From Sutterella sp. (lineage in GTDB: Bacteria > Pseudomonadota > Gammaproteobacteria > Burkholderiales > Burkholderiaceae_F): a stretch of 12,640 nt of DNA. The DNA is taken from the NCBI GenBank assembly GCA_019418235.1, contig DYCH01000063.1, forward strand, positions 5,001 through 17,640. Reading direction: 5' to 3'. Shown in pieces: positions 1-6,628 of the stretch (position 1 is its first letter; each line of letters opens with the position of its first letter). The notes beneath the pieces were generated by a model. The model was given only the letters and a program-made list of their open reading frames with translations, had not been told where the DNA came from and searched no databases. Both the position numbers and the translations under genes were made by a program.

Positions 1-98
1 GGGGTGTAGTTGCTTTGGATGAAATCACGGACGTCGATTTCATGCTTCCAGGCATCACCCTTGAAGCCAGCCCAACTTTCGTTGTGTAAATTCAACAT
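1..98 (-). CDS. pflB: Pyruvate formate-lyase, N-terminal 32 residues (cut by window edge)
   Basis: The gene starts at an ATG at 98 on the minus strand and runs off the left edge. The readable N-terminus contains the segment VRDFIQSNYT, which closely matches the start of E. coli PflB (VRDFIQKNYTPYEG), preceded by a Trp-Ala-Gly-Phe-Lys-Gly-like stretch also typical of the family. An AGG-type ribosome binding site lies about nine bases upstream (TATAGGTAAATTGCC before the ATG). Pyruvate formate-lyase is a cytoplasmic, oxygen-sensitive glycyl-radical enzyme that splits pyruvate with CoA into acetyl-CoA and formate. Its catalytic cysteines and glycyl-radical loop lie outside the window. It follows larE on the same strand, which suits a role in using pyruvate derived from lactate. 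The short fragment is highly specific, but only the first few percent of the protein is seen. Confidence 0.85.
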   Translation of the reverse strand, partial: MLNLHNESWAGFKGDAWKHEIDVRDFIQSNYT

Positions 99-141
99 GG
101 CAATTTACCTATAAAAATCTAAATAAAAATAAAAAAACTTC

Positions 142-228
142 TAAGTGGACTATACACGGAAATTAGTGCAATTTTGCTTGTCTTAATGGACAAAAGGCTA
201 AGAAATGTCAGTGTCTATCAGAGTGATA
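142..228 (-). promoter_or_regulatory. Candidate pflB promoter and dyads
   Basis: On the minus strand a TATAGT -10-like hexamer occupies 149-154, with no good -35, which suggests an activator-dependent promoter. Upstream lies an inverted repeat TTGTC-N6-GACAA (178-193), centred about 43 bases before the predicted start site near 142, close to where FNR/CRP-type activators sit at class II promoters, although the arms are not canonical FNR (TTGAT/ATCAA). A second dyad TATCA-GAG-TGATA lies at 216-228. The transcribed leader (99-140) is very rich in T on the minus strand. No clear terminator for larE is seen in this 156-base gap, so read-through from lar into pflB is possible. Confidence 0.35.
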
Positions 229-254
229 AATTTTGAACTGTTGCGGGGATTTTA

Positions 255-1070
255 TTATGACGATTGTGTGGCGTCCATACTACCGGAACGGAAACCTTCC
301 AAGTCAATCGAAATGTGGGTAAAACCTAAAGATTTCAAAGCACTAGCGATAAGCTCTCGTTTCTCGAAAAGACGAGCCACATCGGCTTTATCCACTTCAA
401 TGCGAGCTGTTGACTCATGAAGGCGAACGCGGACATTAAAAAAGCCCATGTCTTTAATAAAACGTTCTGCCTTATCAATTTTTTGCATCCAGTTACGATC
501 AAGTGCTCGACCGTAGGGAAAACGCGTCGCCAAGCACGGAGAAGAGGGACGGTGAGCAACCTCAAGCCCTAATTCTTCCAAAAGACTTCTGACTTCAGCT
601 TTTGTGACACCACTGTAGGCCAAGGGGCTAAAAATCCCTAATTCTTTGATGGCTTTAAGGCCTGGGCGGTATTGTCCCAGGTCATCGTGATTGGTGCCGT
701 CAATGACGTGTTCAATATTGCGCTTTTCTGCAAAGTCTTTGAGCGTTGAAAATAAAAGCTTTTTGCAGTGGTAGCAGCGATCACGACCGTTAGCGACAAT
801 CTCAGGCTTCATCCACTCATTCAGATGCAGAGCTTCAAAAGCAACATTTATTTTTTGAGCAAAAGTCTGAGCAAGCTCCAAGTCTTCATTCGGACTGAGT
901 TCCGTGTTGATATGAACGGCAACAAGACGGGTGCCGGCTTTTTGACAAGCGCGAGAAAGCAAAACGAGTAAAAGCGCACTGTCGGCACCGCCTGAGAAGG
1001 CTAGCAGACAATCTTTTTGTGCCAAACGGTTGAGGCACACTTCAAGCTTTTCTCTTTTTGCGACATCCAT
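255..1070 (-). CDS. larE: LarE, ATP-dependent sulfur insertase for the nickel-pincer nucleotide (three-Cys type)
   Basis: This 271-residue protein is a PP-loop ATP pyrophosphatase: the P-loop SGGADS is at residues 26-31. LarE adenylates the two carboxylates of pyridinium-3,5-biscarboxylate mononucleotide and converts them to thiocarboxylates in the cytoplasm. Cys179 in SSPCLATR sits where the sacrificial Cys176 of Lactobacillus plantarum LarE is found. In addition there is a CYHC pair (Cys99, Cys102). Three such cysteines are known to bind a [4Fe-4S] cluster in the Thermotoga maritima enzyme, where sulfur comes through the cluster rather than from the protein backbone. The start is fixed by an in-frame stop just upstream. 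The ATG lies four bases after the larC stop with no good ribosome binding site, so translation is probably coupled to larC. Length is normal for the family. Family assignment is firm; the cluster is inferred from the cysteines. Confidence 0.95.
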   Translation of the reverse strand: MDVAKREKLEVCLNRLAQKDCLLAFSGGADSALLLVLLSRACQKAGTRLVAVHINTELSPNEDLELAQTFAQKINVAFEALHLNEWMKPEIVANGRDRCYHCKKLLFSTLKDFAEKRNIEHVIDGTNHDDLGQYRPGLKAIKELGIFSPLAYSGVTKAEVRSLLEELGLEVAHRPSSPCLATRFPYGRALDRNWMQKIDKAERFIKDMGFFNVRVRLHESTARIEVDKADVARLFEKRELIASALKSLGFTHISIDLEGFRSGSMDATQSS

Positions 1071-1074
1071 GGCG

Positions 1075-2373
1075 TTATGCGTCTTTCAAAACGGCGTTAA
1101 AGACGAGCTTGAAGGGCACGTTTTTCTTTAAAGCAGCGGCTTTAACGCTTTCAAATTCCGGGTAATAAAATTTTTCGCCATCAGGGGTTGTACAGACCTT
1201 TACTTCAACTTCACCATAAGGTGTTTGAACCGTTTTAATGTCTCGCTTTAAAAGCGTGCGTTGAAGGGTTAATCGGCGAATCCCTATCGTGGTTGTTTCT
1301 CTAAAGATAATGGCTTCGAGAGTTTCACGAAGATTTTCTTTGCATAAAACCCTCAAAAGATACCCCGGACGATTCTTTTTCATGAAAATCGGGGAGTAGG
1401 ACACATCAAGCGCTCCGGCCTCAAGCAAGCGATCCATGGCATAACCCAACACTTCCGGCGTTGAGTCGTCAATATTGGCTTCTAACTGGACAATTTCGTC
1501 TTGCGTATCAGAGGCTTGGTTCTCGGTAATCAACATGGCACGCAAAAAGCTAGGCCTCGCGTATTGGCGTTTGCCGGCGCCCATGCCTATGCGGTTGATT
1601 TTGTAGCTCTCGGCGGGCATCTGCGAGTTTGCGCTCATTGTTGCCAAAATCGCAGCCCCCGTGGGCGTAATTAATTCACCTTCAATATCAATGGTCTTTA
1701 AAGAAAGACCGTGTTCTGCAACAATATTGGCAACCGCCGGTACCGGAATCGGCAAAATACCGTGTTGGCATCGAACGGTTCCGTAGCCTTCGGATAGGTT
1801 TCTTACGATGACACGATCAATGCCCAAATTGTCTAAGCAGACTGCAGCCGACAAAATATCAACGATTGAATCCACGGCACCGACTTCATGGAAATGCACC
1901 TGATGCAAGGGCTTACCGTGAGCCTTGGCTTCGGCTTTAGCCATGACTTCAAAGATGTCCAAGGCAATTTTTTTAGCATTGTCCGTTGCTGTTGTTTTGG
2001 TAATTAACGCACCAATGTCAAAAAGCGAGCGATGGCTGTGCGAATGGTCATGGTGGTGATGTTCACCCACGTCATGACTATGCTCATGATCGCAATGATC
2101 ATGACTGTGTTCGTGCGTATGGGGGTGAATATGGTCATGACCGTGAAGGTAGGCCATGTCATGATCATGGTTATCGTGCGTGAGCACGACATTAAAATCC
2201 ATCATATCAAGTGCTGCCTTTTGCACTCGTTTGATTTCAATAGAAAATTCTTTTTCAGGCAAGGATTCAAGAACGGCACGAAGAACCTTTTCATCAGCAC
2301 CTAAATCTAAGAGTGCAGCAACGGTCATGTCACCGCTGATGCCCATGGATGCGTCTAAACAAAGCGTCGTCAT
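1075..2373 (-). CDS. larC: LarC, CTP-dependent nickel insertase (cyclometallase), single reading frame
   Basis: LarC inserts nickel into the dithiocarboxylated pyridinium mononucleotide in a CTP-dependent reaction, giving the nickel-pincer nucleotide used by LarA. The 432-residue product has the LarC N-terminus (MTTLCLDASMGISGDM), a middle segment with HFHEVGAVDSIVD and GAGKRQYARPS, and a C-terminal part with EANIDDSTPE and IFMKKNRPGY. Residues 66-114 form a histidine-rich stretch with 22 His in 49 positions, probably a nickel store or delivery loop. In L. plantarum, larC is read as LarC1 plus LarC2 through a programmed frameshift; here it is one uninterrupted frame. A good ribosome binding site (AAAGGA, eight bases upstream) overlaps the end of larB, leaving a 12-base gap. 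The larE start follows after four bases, so B, C and E form a tight operon. Confidence 0.96.
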   Translation of the reverse strand: MTTLCLDASMGISGDMTVAALLDLGADEKVLRAVLESLPEKEFSIEIKRVQKAALDMMDFNVVLTHDNHDHDMAYLHGHDHIHPHTHEHSHDHCDHEHSHDVGEHHHHDHSHSHRSLFDIGALITKTTATDNAKKIALDIFEVMAKAEAKAHGKPLHQVHFHEVGAVDSIVDILSAAVCLDNLGIDRVIVRNLSEGYGTVRCQHGILPIPVPAVANIVAEHGLSLKTIDIEGELITPTGAAILATMSANSQMPAESYKINRIGMGAGKRQYARPSFLRAMLITENQASDTQDEIVQLEANIDDSTPEVLGYAMDRLLEAGALDVSYSPIFMKKNRPGYLLRVLCKENLRETLEAIIFRETTTIGIRRLTLQRTLLKRDIKTVQTPYGEVEVKVCTTPDGEKFYYPEFESVKAAALKKNVPFKLVFNAVLKDA

Positions 2374-2385
2374 CTTTTGAGTCCT

Positions 2386-3135
2386 TTATTCGTGAAGGGC
2401 CAATCGATTCATTTGGGTGGCTAAATAGGCAGCGCCAAACCCGTTATCAATATTGACGGTGCACACGCCGTTGGAGCACGAATTCACCATCGTCAAAAGG
2501 GCAGAAAGCCCCTGAAAATTCGCACCATAACCGACAGAGGTCGGCACGGCAATGACTGGGTTTTGAACGAGACCGCCGATGACAGATGCTAAAGCACCCT
2601 CCATGCCGGCAATCGCAACCACACAGTTGGCTTTTTGAATCTCTTCAATTTTAGCTAAAAGGCGGTGAAGGCCACTGACCCCCACGTCATAGTGACGCTC
2701 AACGCGAGTTCCAAAGAATTCTGCGCATTGAGCGCACTCTTCAGCCACTTTGATATCTGCCGTACCAGCTGTACAAACAGCAACTAACCCCTTGAGCTCG
2801 AGCGGAGCATCGTCAATTTTGACAACGCAGGAGATGGGGTCATAGGTAAGGTGAGCGGGCATCACAGTCTTAAGACCCTCGTATTGGTCATGAGAGCAAC
2901 GCGTGCCCAAAACTCGACCTTCCTTTTCATAGAGCTTTTGGAAGATGGCATTGAGATGATCTTGTGCTTTACCTTGGCAAAACACCACTTCGGCAAAGCC
3001 TGAGCGAATCGGGCGGTGAGAGTCAAGTTTGGCAAAGCCCATTTCCTCAAAAGGCGCACGTTGAAGTTGCGCTTGAGCCTCTTGAAGACTCACGCTTCCA
3101 TCTTTGACACCTTCTAAAAGTTTCTTTAATTCCAT
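2386..3135 (-). CDS. larB: LarB, NaAD carboxylase/hydrolase of nickel-pincer synthesis
   Basis: LarB carries out the first step of the pathway: it carboxylates C5 of the pyridinium ring of nicotinic acid adenine dinucleotide and hydrolyses the phosphoanhydride, giving the biscarboxylate mononucleotide and AMP. The 249-residue length is normal for the family. An N-terminal domain with RPIRSGFAEVVFCQGK (about 41-56) is followed by a PurE-like C-terminal domain with AGTADIKVAEE (123-133), DVGVSGLHRLL (150-160), AIAGMEGALASV and PTSVGYGANFQGLSALL. Cys220 in the NSC motif, just before VNIDNGFGAAYLA, corresponds to the catalytic cysteine of L. plantarum LarB (Cys221), which forms a transient adduct with the substrate. 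The start is the ATG at 3135, behind a weak purine-rich site (GAGAAG). larC follows after 12 bases. larA lies upstream across an 88-base gap holding a hairpin. Confidence 0.95.
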   Translation of the reverse strand: MELKKLLEGVKDGSVSLQEAQAQLQRAPFEEMGFAKLDSHRPIRSGFAEVVFCQGKAQDHLNAIFQKLYEKEGRVLGTRCSHDQYEGLKTVMPAHLTYDPISCVVKIDDAPLELKGLVAVCTAGTADIKVAEECAQCAEFFGTRVERHYDVGVSGLHRLLAKIEEIQKANCVVAIAGMEGALASVIGGLVQNPVIAVPTSVGYGANFQGLSALLTMVNSCSNGVCTVNIDNGFGAAYLATQMNRLALHE

Positions 3136-3150
3136 CTTCTTCTCAAAGAG

Positions 3151-3172
3151 AGCCCCACCGTAAGGCAGGGCT
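3151..3172 (-). promoter_or_regulatory. Hairpin between larA and larB
   Basis: In the larA-larB gap the minus-strand RNA can form a nine-pair stem (arms 3164-3172 and 3151-3159, loop of four at 3160-3163). Two of the pairs are G-U in the minus-strand RNA; in plus-strand RNA the same positions would be C-A mismatches, so the structure fits only the lar transcript. The bases after it in the transcript (CTCTTTGAG) are only weakly U-rich. It is best read as an intercistronic attenuator or mRNA-stability element that could set LarA (needed in quantity) above the LarBCE maturation enzymes. Confidence 0.5.
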
Positions 3173-3223
3173 ATTTTTAATTACGACTGTAAGTTTCTGC
3201 ACTTGAAGTGCGAAGCATTAAAG

Positions 3224-4501
3224 TTATTCAACGCGAGGAACCGTGAGGCTGCCTTCTGGCATCAACACCGTTGCCGGGTGTTCACCCACGTACTTCTTAG
3301 CGATTTCAAGTGCTTCTTCAACCGTATCAACAGCGGCCGTAAAGAGCATGTCCTTAGCCAATTGGCGATCTAAACCCGTCACCAAGATGTAGCGAGCGCC
3401 TTGAATCGGACGTGCGATAGCGAATGCCTTATTGGCACCGATCTTAAAGTTATCCTTTAATTCGTCACGAATGGCCTCAAAAGAGCCCAAACGACGGAAG
3501 GTTTCTTCCAAAACAACGGAACCGGAACCTTCTTCGCATTCAGCTAAAAGAATCACCACACCATCTTTGCGGACGGCGCAAGCGGCGTTGTCCATCGTCT
3601 TTTGCATTTGATAGACGTTAATGTCCTTCGGGTAACCGGCGCAAGAAACGATAACCAAGTCAGCCTTTTTCGGAATAACGCAACCGTAGACTTGGTCAAC
3701 AAACTTACAAGCTTCCAAGTGAGCGGTGATGTAGTCACCGGCAAACATACGAAGGAATTGGTGATGAGCGTTCAAAACGGCGTTAAAGAGGAAAAGCGAA
3801 CGGCCCTTAGCAAAGAGCTTGACGCCTTCGATTTGGTCTTCGTAGCAGGGGTTGCCTTGAAGCTTACCGAGTTGAGCGTTCGGATCCAACATGAAGCTGT
3901 GGTTAACACGCGTCGTTTCCATGGCCGTGCAGCCCGGCAAAATGGCCTTACGACCGCCACCGTAACCGGAGAAGTAGTGTTGCACAATGCTGCCCGTGAG
4001 AATCACGTGGTCAACGTGGCAGAGGTGCTTATTAACCCATACAGGCGTACCGCGAGAAGTCGTACCGAAATACTCGAAGTCTTCATCCTTCTTGCATTCG
4101 TTGTTGTACATCTTCAAACGACCGGCCACTTCAGCGCCCACGGCTTCAACCATTTCTTCGTGCGTCATGTTGCGGTGGGTGCCCAAAGAGAAGAGGATGT
4201 GCATGTTTTCATCGGGCACACCCAACTTATTCATTTCGTTAACGAGCACCGGCATGAAGTCATAACTATTGGCTACACGCGTGAGGTCATTACAGATAAA
4301 AGCAACCGTGTCACCGGGCTTAATAATCTTGTCGATCGGGTCTAAGCCGATCGGGTTGTAAATGGCATCCAAGACCCCTTGCTTGACGTCTTGCATCACG
4401 GGGAATTGTTGTGTCACGACTTCCTTAATCACATCAGACTCTTCGATTTCGAAGGTCTTGGTCGTGCGACCATAAGCAAATTCATATTTCTTTAATGCCA
4501 T
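3224..4501 (-). CDS. larA: LarA, nickel-pincer-dependent lactate (2-hydroxyacid) racemase
   Basis: This 425-residue enzyme interconverts the two stereoisomers of a 2-hydroxy acid by hydride transfer to the nickel-pincer nucleotide bound through a lysine. The residues known from L. plantarum LarA are all here with a one-residue offset: His109 in GTHRNM (catalytic), His175 in QHYFSGYGG (catalytic), Lys185 in GGRKAILPG (cofactor attachment) and His201 in NHSFM (nickel ligand). Arg75 in the DLTR motif and a YQMQK segment (297-301) match the substrate-binding regions. AAAGGA lies six bases before the ATG. The cofactor genes larBCE follow on the same strand, which supports an active enzyme. LarA homologues also include malate, aromatic 2-hydroxyacid and sugar-acid racemases or epimerases, so lactate is the likeliest but unproven substrate; the nearby pflB supports it. 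No larD (lactate channel) is seen. Confidence 0.93.
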   Translation of the reverse strand: MALKKYEFAYGRTTKTFEIEESDVIKEVVTQQFPVMQDVKQGVLDAIYNPIGLDPIDKIIKPGDTVAFICNDLTRVANSYDFMPVLVNEMNKLGVPDENMHILFSLGTHRNMTHEEMVEAVGAEVAGRLKMYNNECKKDEDFEYFGTTSRGTPVWVNKHLCHVDHVILTGSIVQHYFSGYGGGRKAILPGCTAMETTRVNHSFMLDPNAQLGKLQGNPCYEDQIEGVKLFAKGRSLFLFNAVLNAHHQFLRMFAGDYITAHLEACKFVDQVYGCVIPKKADLVIVSCAGYPKDINVYQMQKTMDNAACAVRKDGVVILLAECEEGSGSVVLEETFRRLGSFEAIRDELKDNFKIGANKAFAIARPIQGARYILVTGLDRQLAKDMLFTAAVDTVEEALEIAKKYVGEHPATVLMPEGSLTVPRVE

Positions 4502-4525
4502 AACCGATCCTTTAAAAAGAGAAAA

Positions 4526-4590
4526 GACGATTTCGTCAAATTATTAACCCCAATATTGTAACGACTTCGTTTTTTCATCGAAGGTTCGAT
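4526..4590 (-). promoter_or_regulatory. Candidate larA promoter with three dyads
   Basis: A TACAAT -10-like hexamer is read on the minus strand at 4555-4560, giving a leader of about 47 bases before larA; the -35 is poor. Three perfect inverted repeats surround it: GACGA-TT-TCGTC (4526-4537, just inside the predicted transcript), AACGA-CT-TCGTT (4560-4571, at the spacer) and ATCGAA-GG-TTCGAT (4577-4590, over the -35 position). The first two share the pattern RACGA-N2-TCGTY and their centres are 34 bases apart. This arrangement suits a regulator binding at the promoter. The third has no T-run on either exit side, so it is not a terminator. The regulator is not encoded in the window. Confidence 0.5.
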
Positions 4591-4637
4591 CTTGGTAAAA
4601 ACACTTAATTCTTTTGATTGAAGAACAATAAATAGTA

Positions 4638-4665
4638 TTCGACCGAGAGGTAAATCTCGGTCGAA
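4638..4665 (-). terminator. Terminator after the DUF362 gene
   Basis: A perfect 11-bp stem (TTCGACCGAGA at 4638-4648, TCTCGGTCGAA at 4655-4665) with a six-base loop begins seven bases after the stop codon of the DUF362 gene. In the minus-strand direction it is followed by the moderately U-rich run TACTATTTATTGTT. It separates the DUF362 transcript from larA. Confidence 0.75.
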
Positions 4666-4672
4666 GTAGTGG

Positions 4673-5677
4673 TTATTCAATCACCTTGAATTGGTATTGG
4701 CGTTGTCCCAAACCGATTTTTTCAGCGTGACTCAAAATGAGCGTGCCGTTTCGCGTTTCAATGCGTTCACGCAAAGAGTGACTGTCAGGCGCTGCATAAA
4801 CCAAGTCAATACAGGCCTGATCCAGTGCCACGGGATCTAAAGAGGCCAAAATACCGATGTCATGCATATCGGGTTTGGCGGGATTACTCACACAGTCACA
4901 ATCCACCGACATATGGTTCATGACGGAGATGTAGAGCATCTTTTCGCCCTTACCTTCATAATCTGAGACGGCTTTAGCGGCTTCGGCCATGGACTCAATG
5001 AAGTTATTGTGTTCTTTGCTGGGGTTAGCCAAGTATTTATCCGTGAGCCAGCCATCAGCATCGGTGAGTTCACCTCCTGTGTGAATGTTGGCTTTACCGT
5101 TTGAAGACGCAACGCCGATGGAAATATTTTTCATGGCACCGCCAAAACCACCCATCGGATGACCCTTGAAGTGGGTTAAAACCATCATGAAGTCATAATT
5201 GGCAAGATGCGTACCCACGATGTCATATTTAAGGTGCGTGCCACCTTCGACGGGAATGTTCATTTCACCTTCGGCATCCATAATATCCACAGGGGCAATG
5301 CCGGTAAAGCCATGTGCTTCAGCTAATTTTCGGTGATCTGCCGTATGCCGACGAGCGCCACCATAGGCGGTATTGCATTCCACAATCGTTGAATCAAACA
5401 TTTGCACTAAATCTTTGATCAGTTGCGGGTCGAGGTAGTGAGGGTTGCCTTTTTCGCCGGTACTTAATTTAACCGCCACTTTACCGGTCGGCGTGCGCCC
5501 GAGAGTTTTGTAGGCCGCGATGACGCCTTCCGGCGTGATGTCTTTGGTGAAATAGACCTCGGGCGCCTTGGCATCGTCCGTTCGGTGTTCGAGTTTTGAA
5601 AAATCCAATTCACCAGCTGCGTAGGAGAGTGTTGTGCCGAAAATACTGCAGGCACAAGCCATCTTTTTGTAGGTCAT
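4673..5677 (-). CDS. DUF362-domain protein with a signal-peptide-like N-terminus
   Basis: The 334-residue protein has the features of DUF362 proteins: AVKLSTGEKGNPHYLDP (about 68-84), VECNTAYGGARRHT, THFKGHPMGGFGGAMKNISIG (about 168-188), a CDC pair (Cys260, Cys262) followed by NPAKPDMHDIGILAS, and LDPVALDQACIDLV with Cys289. The function of this family is unproven; the conserved Cys and His residues suggest a metal or Fe-S site. The first 22 residues (MTYKK, then a hydrophobic MACACSIFGTTLSYA ending at an A-A-G) look like a short Sec signal, which would make it periplasmic, although many family members are cytoplasmic. The start is the ATG at 5677, behind a perfect GGAGG seven bases upstream that lies inside a hairpin. 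It is followed by a terminator and then larA. Any role in nickel or cofactor handling is only suggested by position. Confidence 0.82.
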   Translation of the reverse strand: MTYKKMACACSIFGTTLSYAAGELDFSKLEHRTDDAKAPEVYFTKDITPEGVIAAYKTLGRTPTGKVAVKLSTGEKGNPHYLDPQLIKDLVQMFDSTIVECNTAYGGARRHTADHRKLAEAHGFTGIAPVDIMDAEGEMNIPVEGGTHLKYDIVGTHLANYDFMMVLTHFKGHPMGGFGGAMKNISIGVASSNGKANIHTGGELTDADGWLTDKYLANPSKEHNNFIESMAEAAKAVSDYEGKGEKMLYISVMNHMSVDCDCVSNPAKPDMHDIGILASLDPVALDQACIDLVYAAPDSHSLRERIETRNGTLILSHAEKIGLGQRQYQFKVIE

Positions 5678-5680
5678 AAA

Positions 5681-5727
5681 AAAGCCTCCAATCGAGAAAT
5701 ATCTTTCTTCTAATATTAGGAGGCTTT
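5681..5727 (-). promoter_or_regulatory. Hairpin hiding the DUF362 ribosome binding site; possible terminator/attenuator
   Basis: The arms AAAGCCTCC and GGAGGCTTT (5719-5727 and 5681-5689 in transcript order) form a perfect nine-pair stem around a 29-base loop, inside which AGAAA and TTTCT can pair as well. The second arm contains the GGAGG ribosome binding site of the DUF362 gene, and a T-run (CTTTTTT) immediately precedes its ATG. The element could therefore end transcripts from the methyltransferase gene upstream, or control translation of the DUF362 gene by exposing or hiding the binding site. I do not recognise a known riboswitch class. Confidence 0.55.
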
Positions 5728-5772
5728 GATTTTGGCTGATATCCGAAAATTCCCGAATTCTTGCCTAATTCT

Positions 5773-6486
5773 CTATGAGTGTTTTGTCACACTGATTAAG
5801 AAGTCTCGAATAAGGGTTTTATCGTCCTTTTCTTCTGACTTCAAAATTGTTGAGGTTGCTTTACCCCAACCGAGCTCTTCAATGAGTTTCAAGTCATAGT
5901 AGGGTCGAAGATGGTGAGACATTTCTAAATTTTCGGCAATCTTCTCAATGACAGAAACATCCACACCATTCAAATGTTTGTGAGACGAAATACGAGTGGG
6001 ATCGTCGTAGTTTGGATCCTTATAGAAATAGAAGTGATTACCGTCAAAATTAAGCAATACGCCTTTGGGCTTTAAAAGCTTGCCCCAACTCTCATATGCC
6101 AAACGGGGATCGGGGAGGTTCCATGTGAGGTTACGAGTAATGATGACATCGAAACTTTCGGGCTCAAAAGGAGGTTCCATGGCATTGCCCTGAACGTACT
6201 CAATTTCAACACTGTGATTTTGAGCATTTTGTCTGGCTTGGTTGAGCATCTCGGGGCTTAAATCCAAGCCTATTACTTTGAAACCTAATTGCGCAAGAAG
6301 AATCCCCATGATGCCGGGACCACAGCCCATGTCAAGTGCTTTCATCGTGGAGATGGGAGCGTAGTTAGGGAGCTTAGAGACAATGAGTTCCAAATGAGCG
6401 AAGGAACCATTGAGTTCATCTTGATTGGATTGGGAAAAGCCTTCGGCGCGTAAATCCCAATAGTTTTCGATTTCTTTTAATAGCAT
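5773..6486 (-). CDS. Class I SAM-dependent methyltransferase
   Basis: The 237-residue protein has a Rossmann-type SAM-binding domain: motif I LDMGCGPG at 51-58, the acidic residue of motif II in GLDLSPEM (Asp75), NAMEPPF (101-107) and the motif IV/post-IV region DVIITRNLTWNLPDP (about 113-127), followed by LKPKGVLLNFDGNHF. The N-terminal YWDLRAEGFSQ cap is typical of small-molecule methyltransferases of the methyltransferase-11/25 type. The C-terminal part (about 150-237) probably forms the substrate lid; the substrate cannot be told from sequence. The ATG at 6486 has a strong AGGAG seven bases upstream. It heads the minus-strand block, 95 bases before the DUF362 gene, and is divergent from the NAD(P)H oxidoreductase. 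A possible link to the nickel/lar genes downstream is by position only. Confidence 0.88.
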   Translation of the reverse strand: MLLKEIENYWDLRAEGFSQSNQDELNGSFAHLELIVSKLPNYAPISTMKALDMGCGPGIMGILLAQLGFKVIGLDLSPEMLNQARQNAQNHSVEIEYVQGNAMEPPFEPESFDVIITRNLTWNLPDPRLAYESWGKLLKPKGVLLNFDGNHFYFYKDPNYDDPTRISSHKHLNGVDVSVIEKIAENLEMSHHLRPYYDLKLIEELGWGKATSTILKSEEKDDKTLIRDFLISVTKHS

Positions 6487-6509
6487 GAGGGGACTCCTAA
6501 TTTCACTTC

Positions 6510-6537
6510 ATCATATCAGGGATTGGATGCATGACAA
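6510..6537 (-). promoter_or_regulatory. Promoter of the methyltransferase gene
   Basis: Read on the minus strand, TTGTCA (6532-6537) and TATGAT (6510-6515) are separated by 16 bases, a good sigma-70-type match. The predicted start site near 6503 leaves a leader of about 17 bases that contains the AGGAG ribosome binding site. Confidence 0.55.
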
Positions 6538-6628
6538 AGTGTTGTTATTTTTACTTGCACTTTTTTAACTTAGACCGCACTTATGTCTATCGGTAATGAT
6601 ATGGATTGCGAAATAAAGAAGTAATTTA

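Noticed and set aside
2004..2304. Methionine/valine- or threonine-rich open frames on both strands over larC
   Set aside because: They are alternate-frame readings of the histidine-rich codons (CAT/CAC repeats) of larC; the LarC frame is supported by family motifs on both sides.
3602..4345. 247-codon plus-strand frame across larA
   Set aside because: It is antisense to a gene with every LarA catalytic residue in place, has no family resemblance and no ribosome binding site.
4577..4590. Inverted repeat before larA as a terminator
   Set aside because: The loop would be only two bases and no T-run follows in either direction; an operator is more likely.
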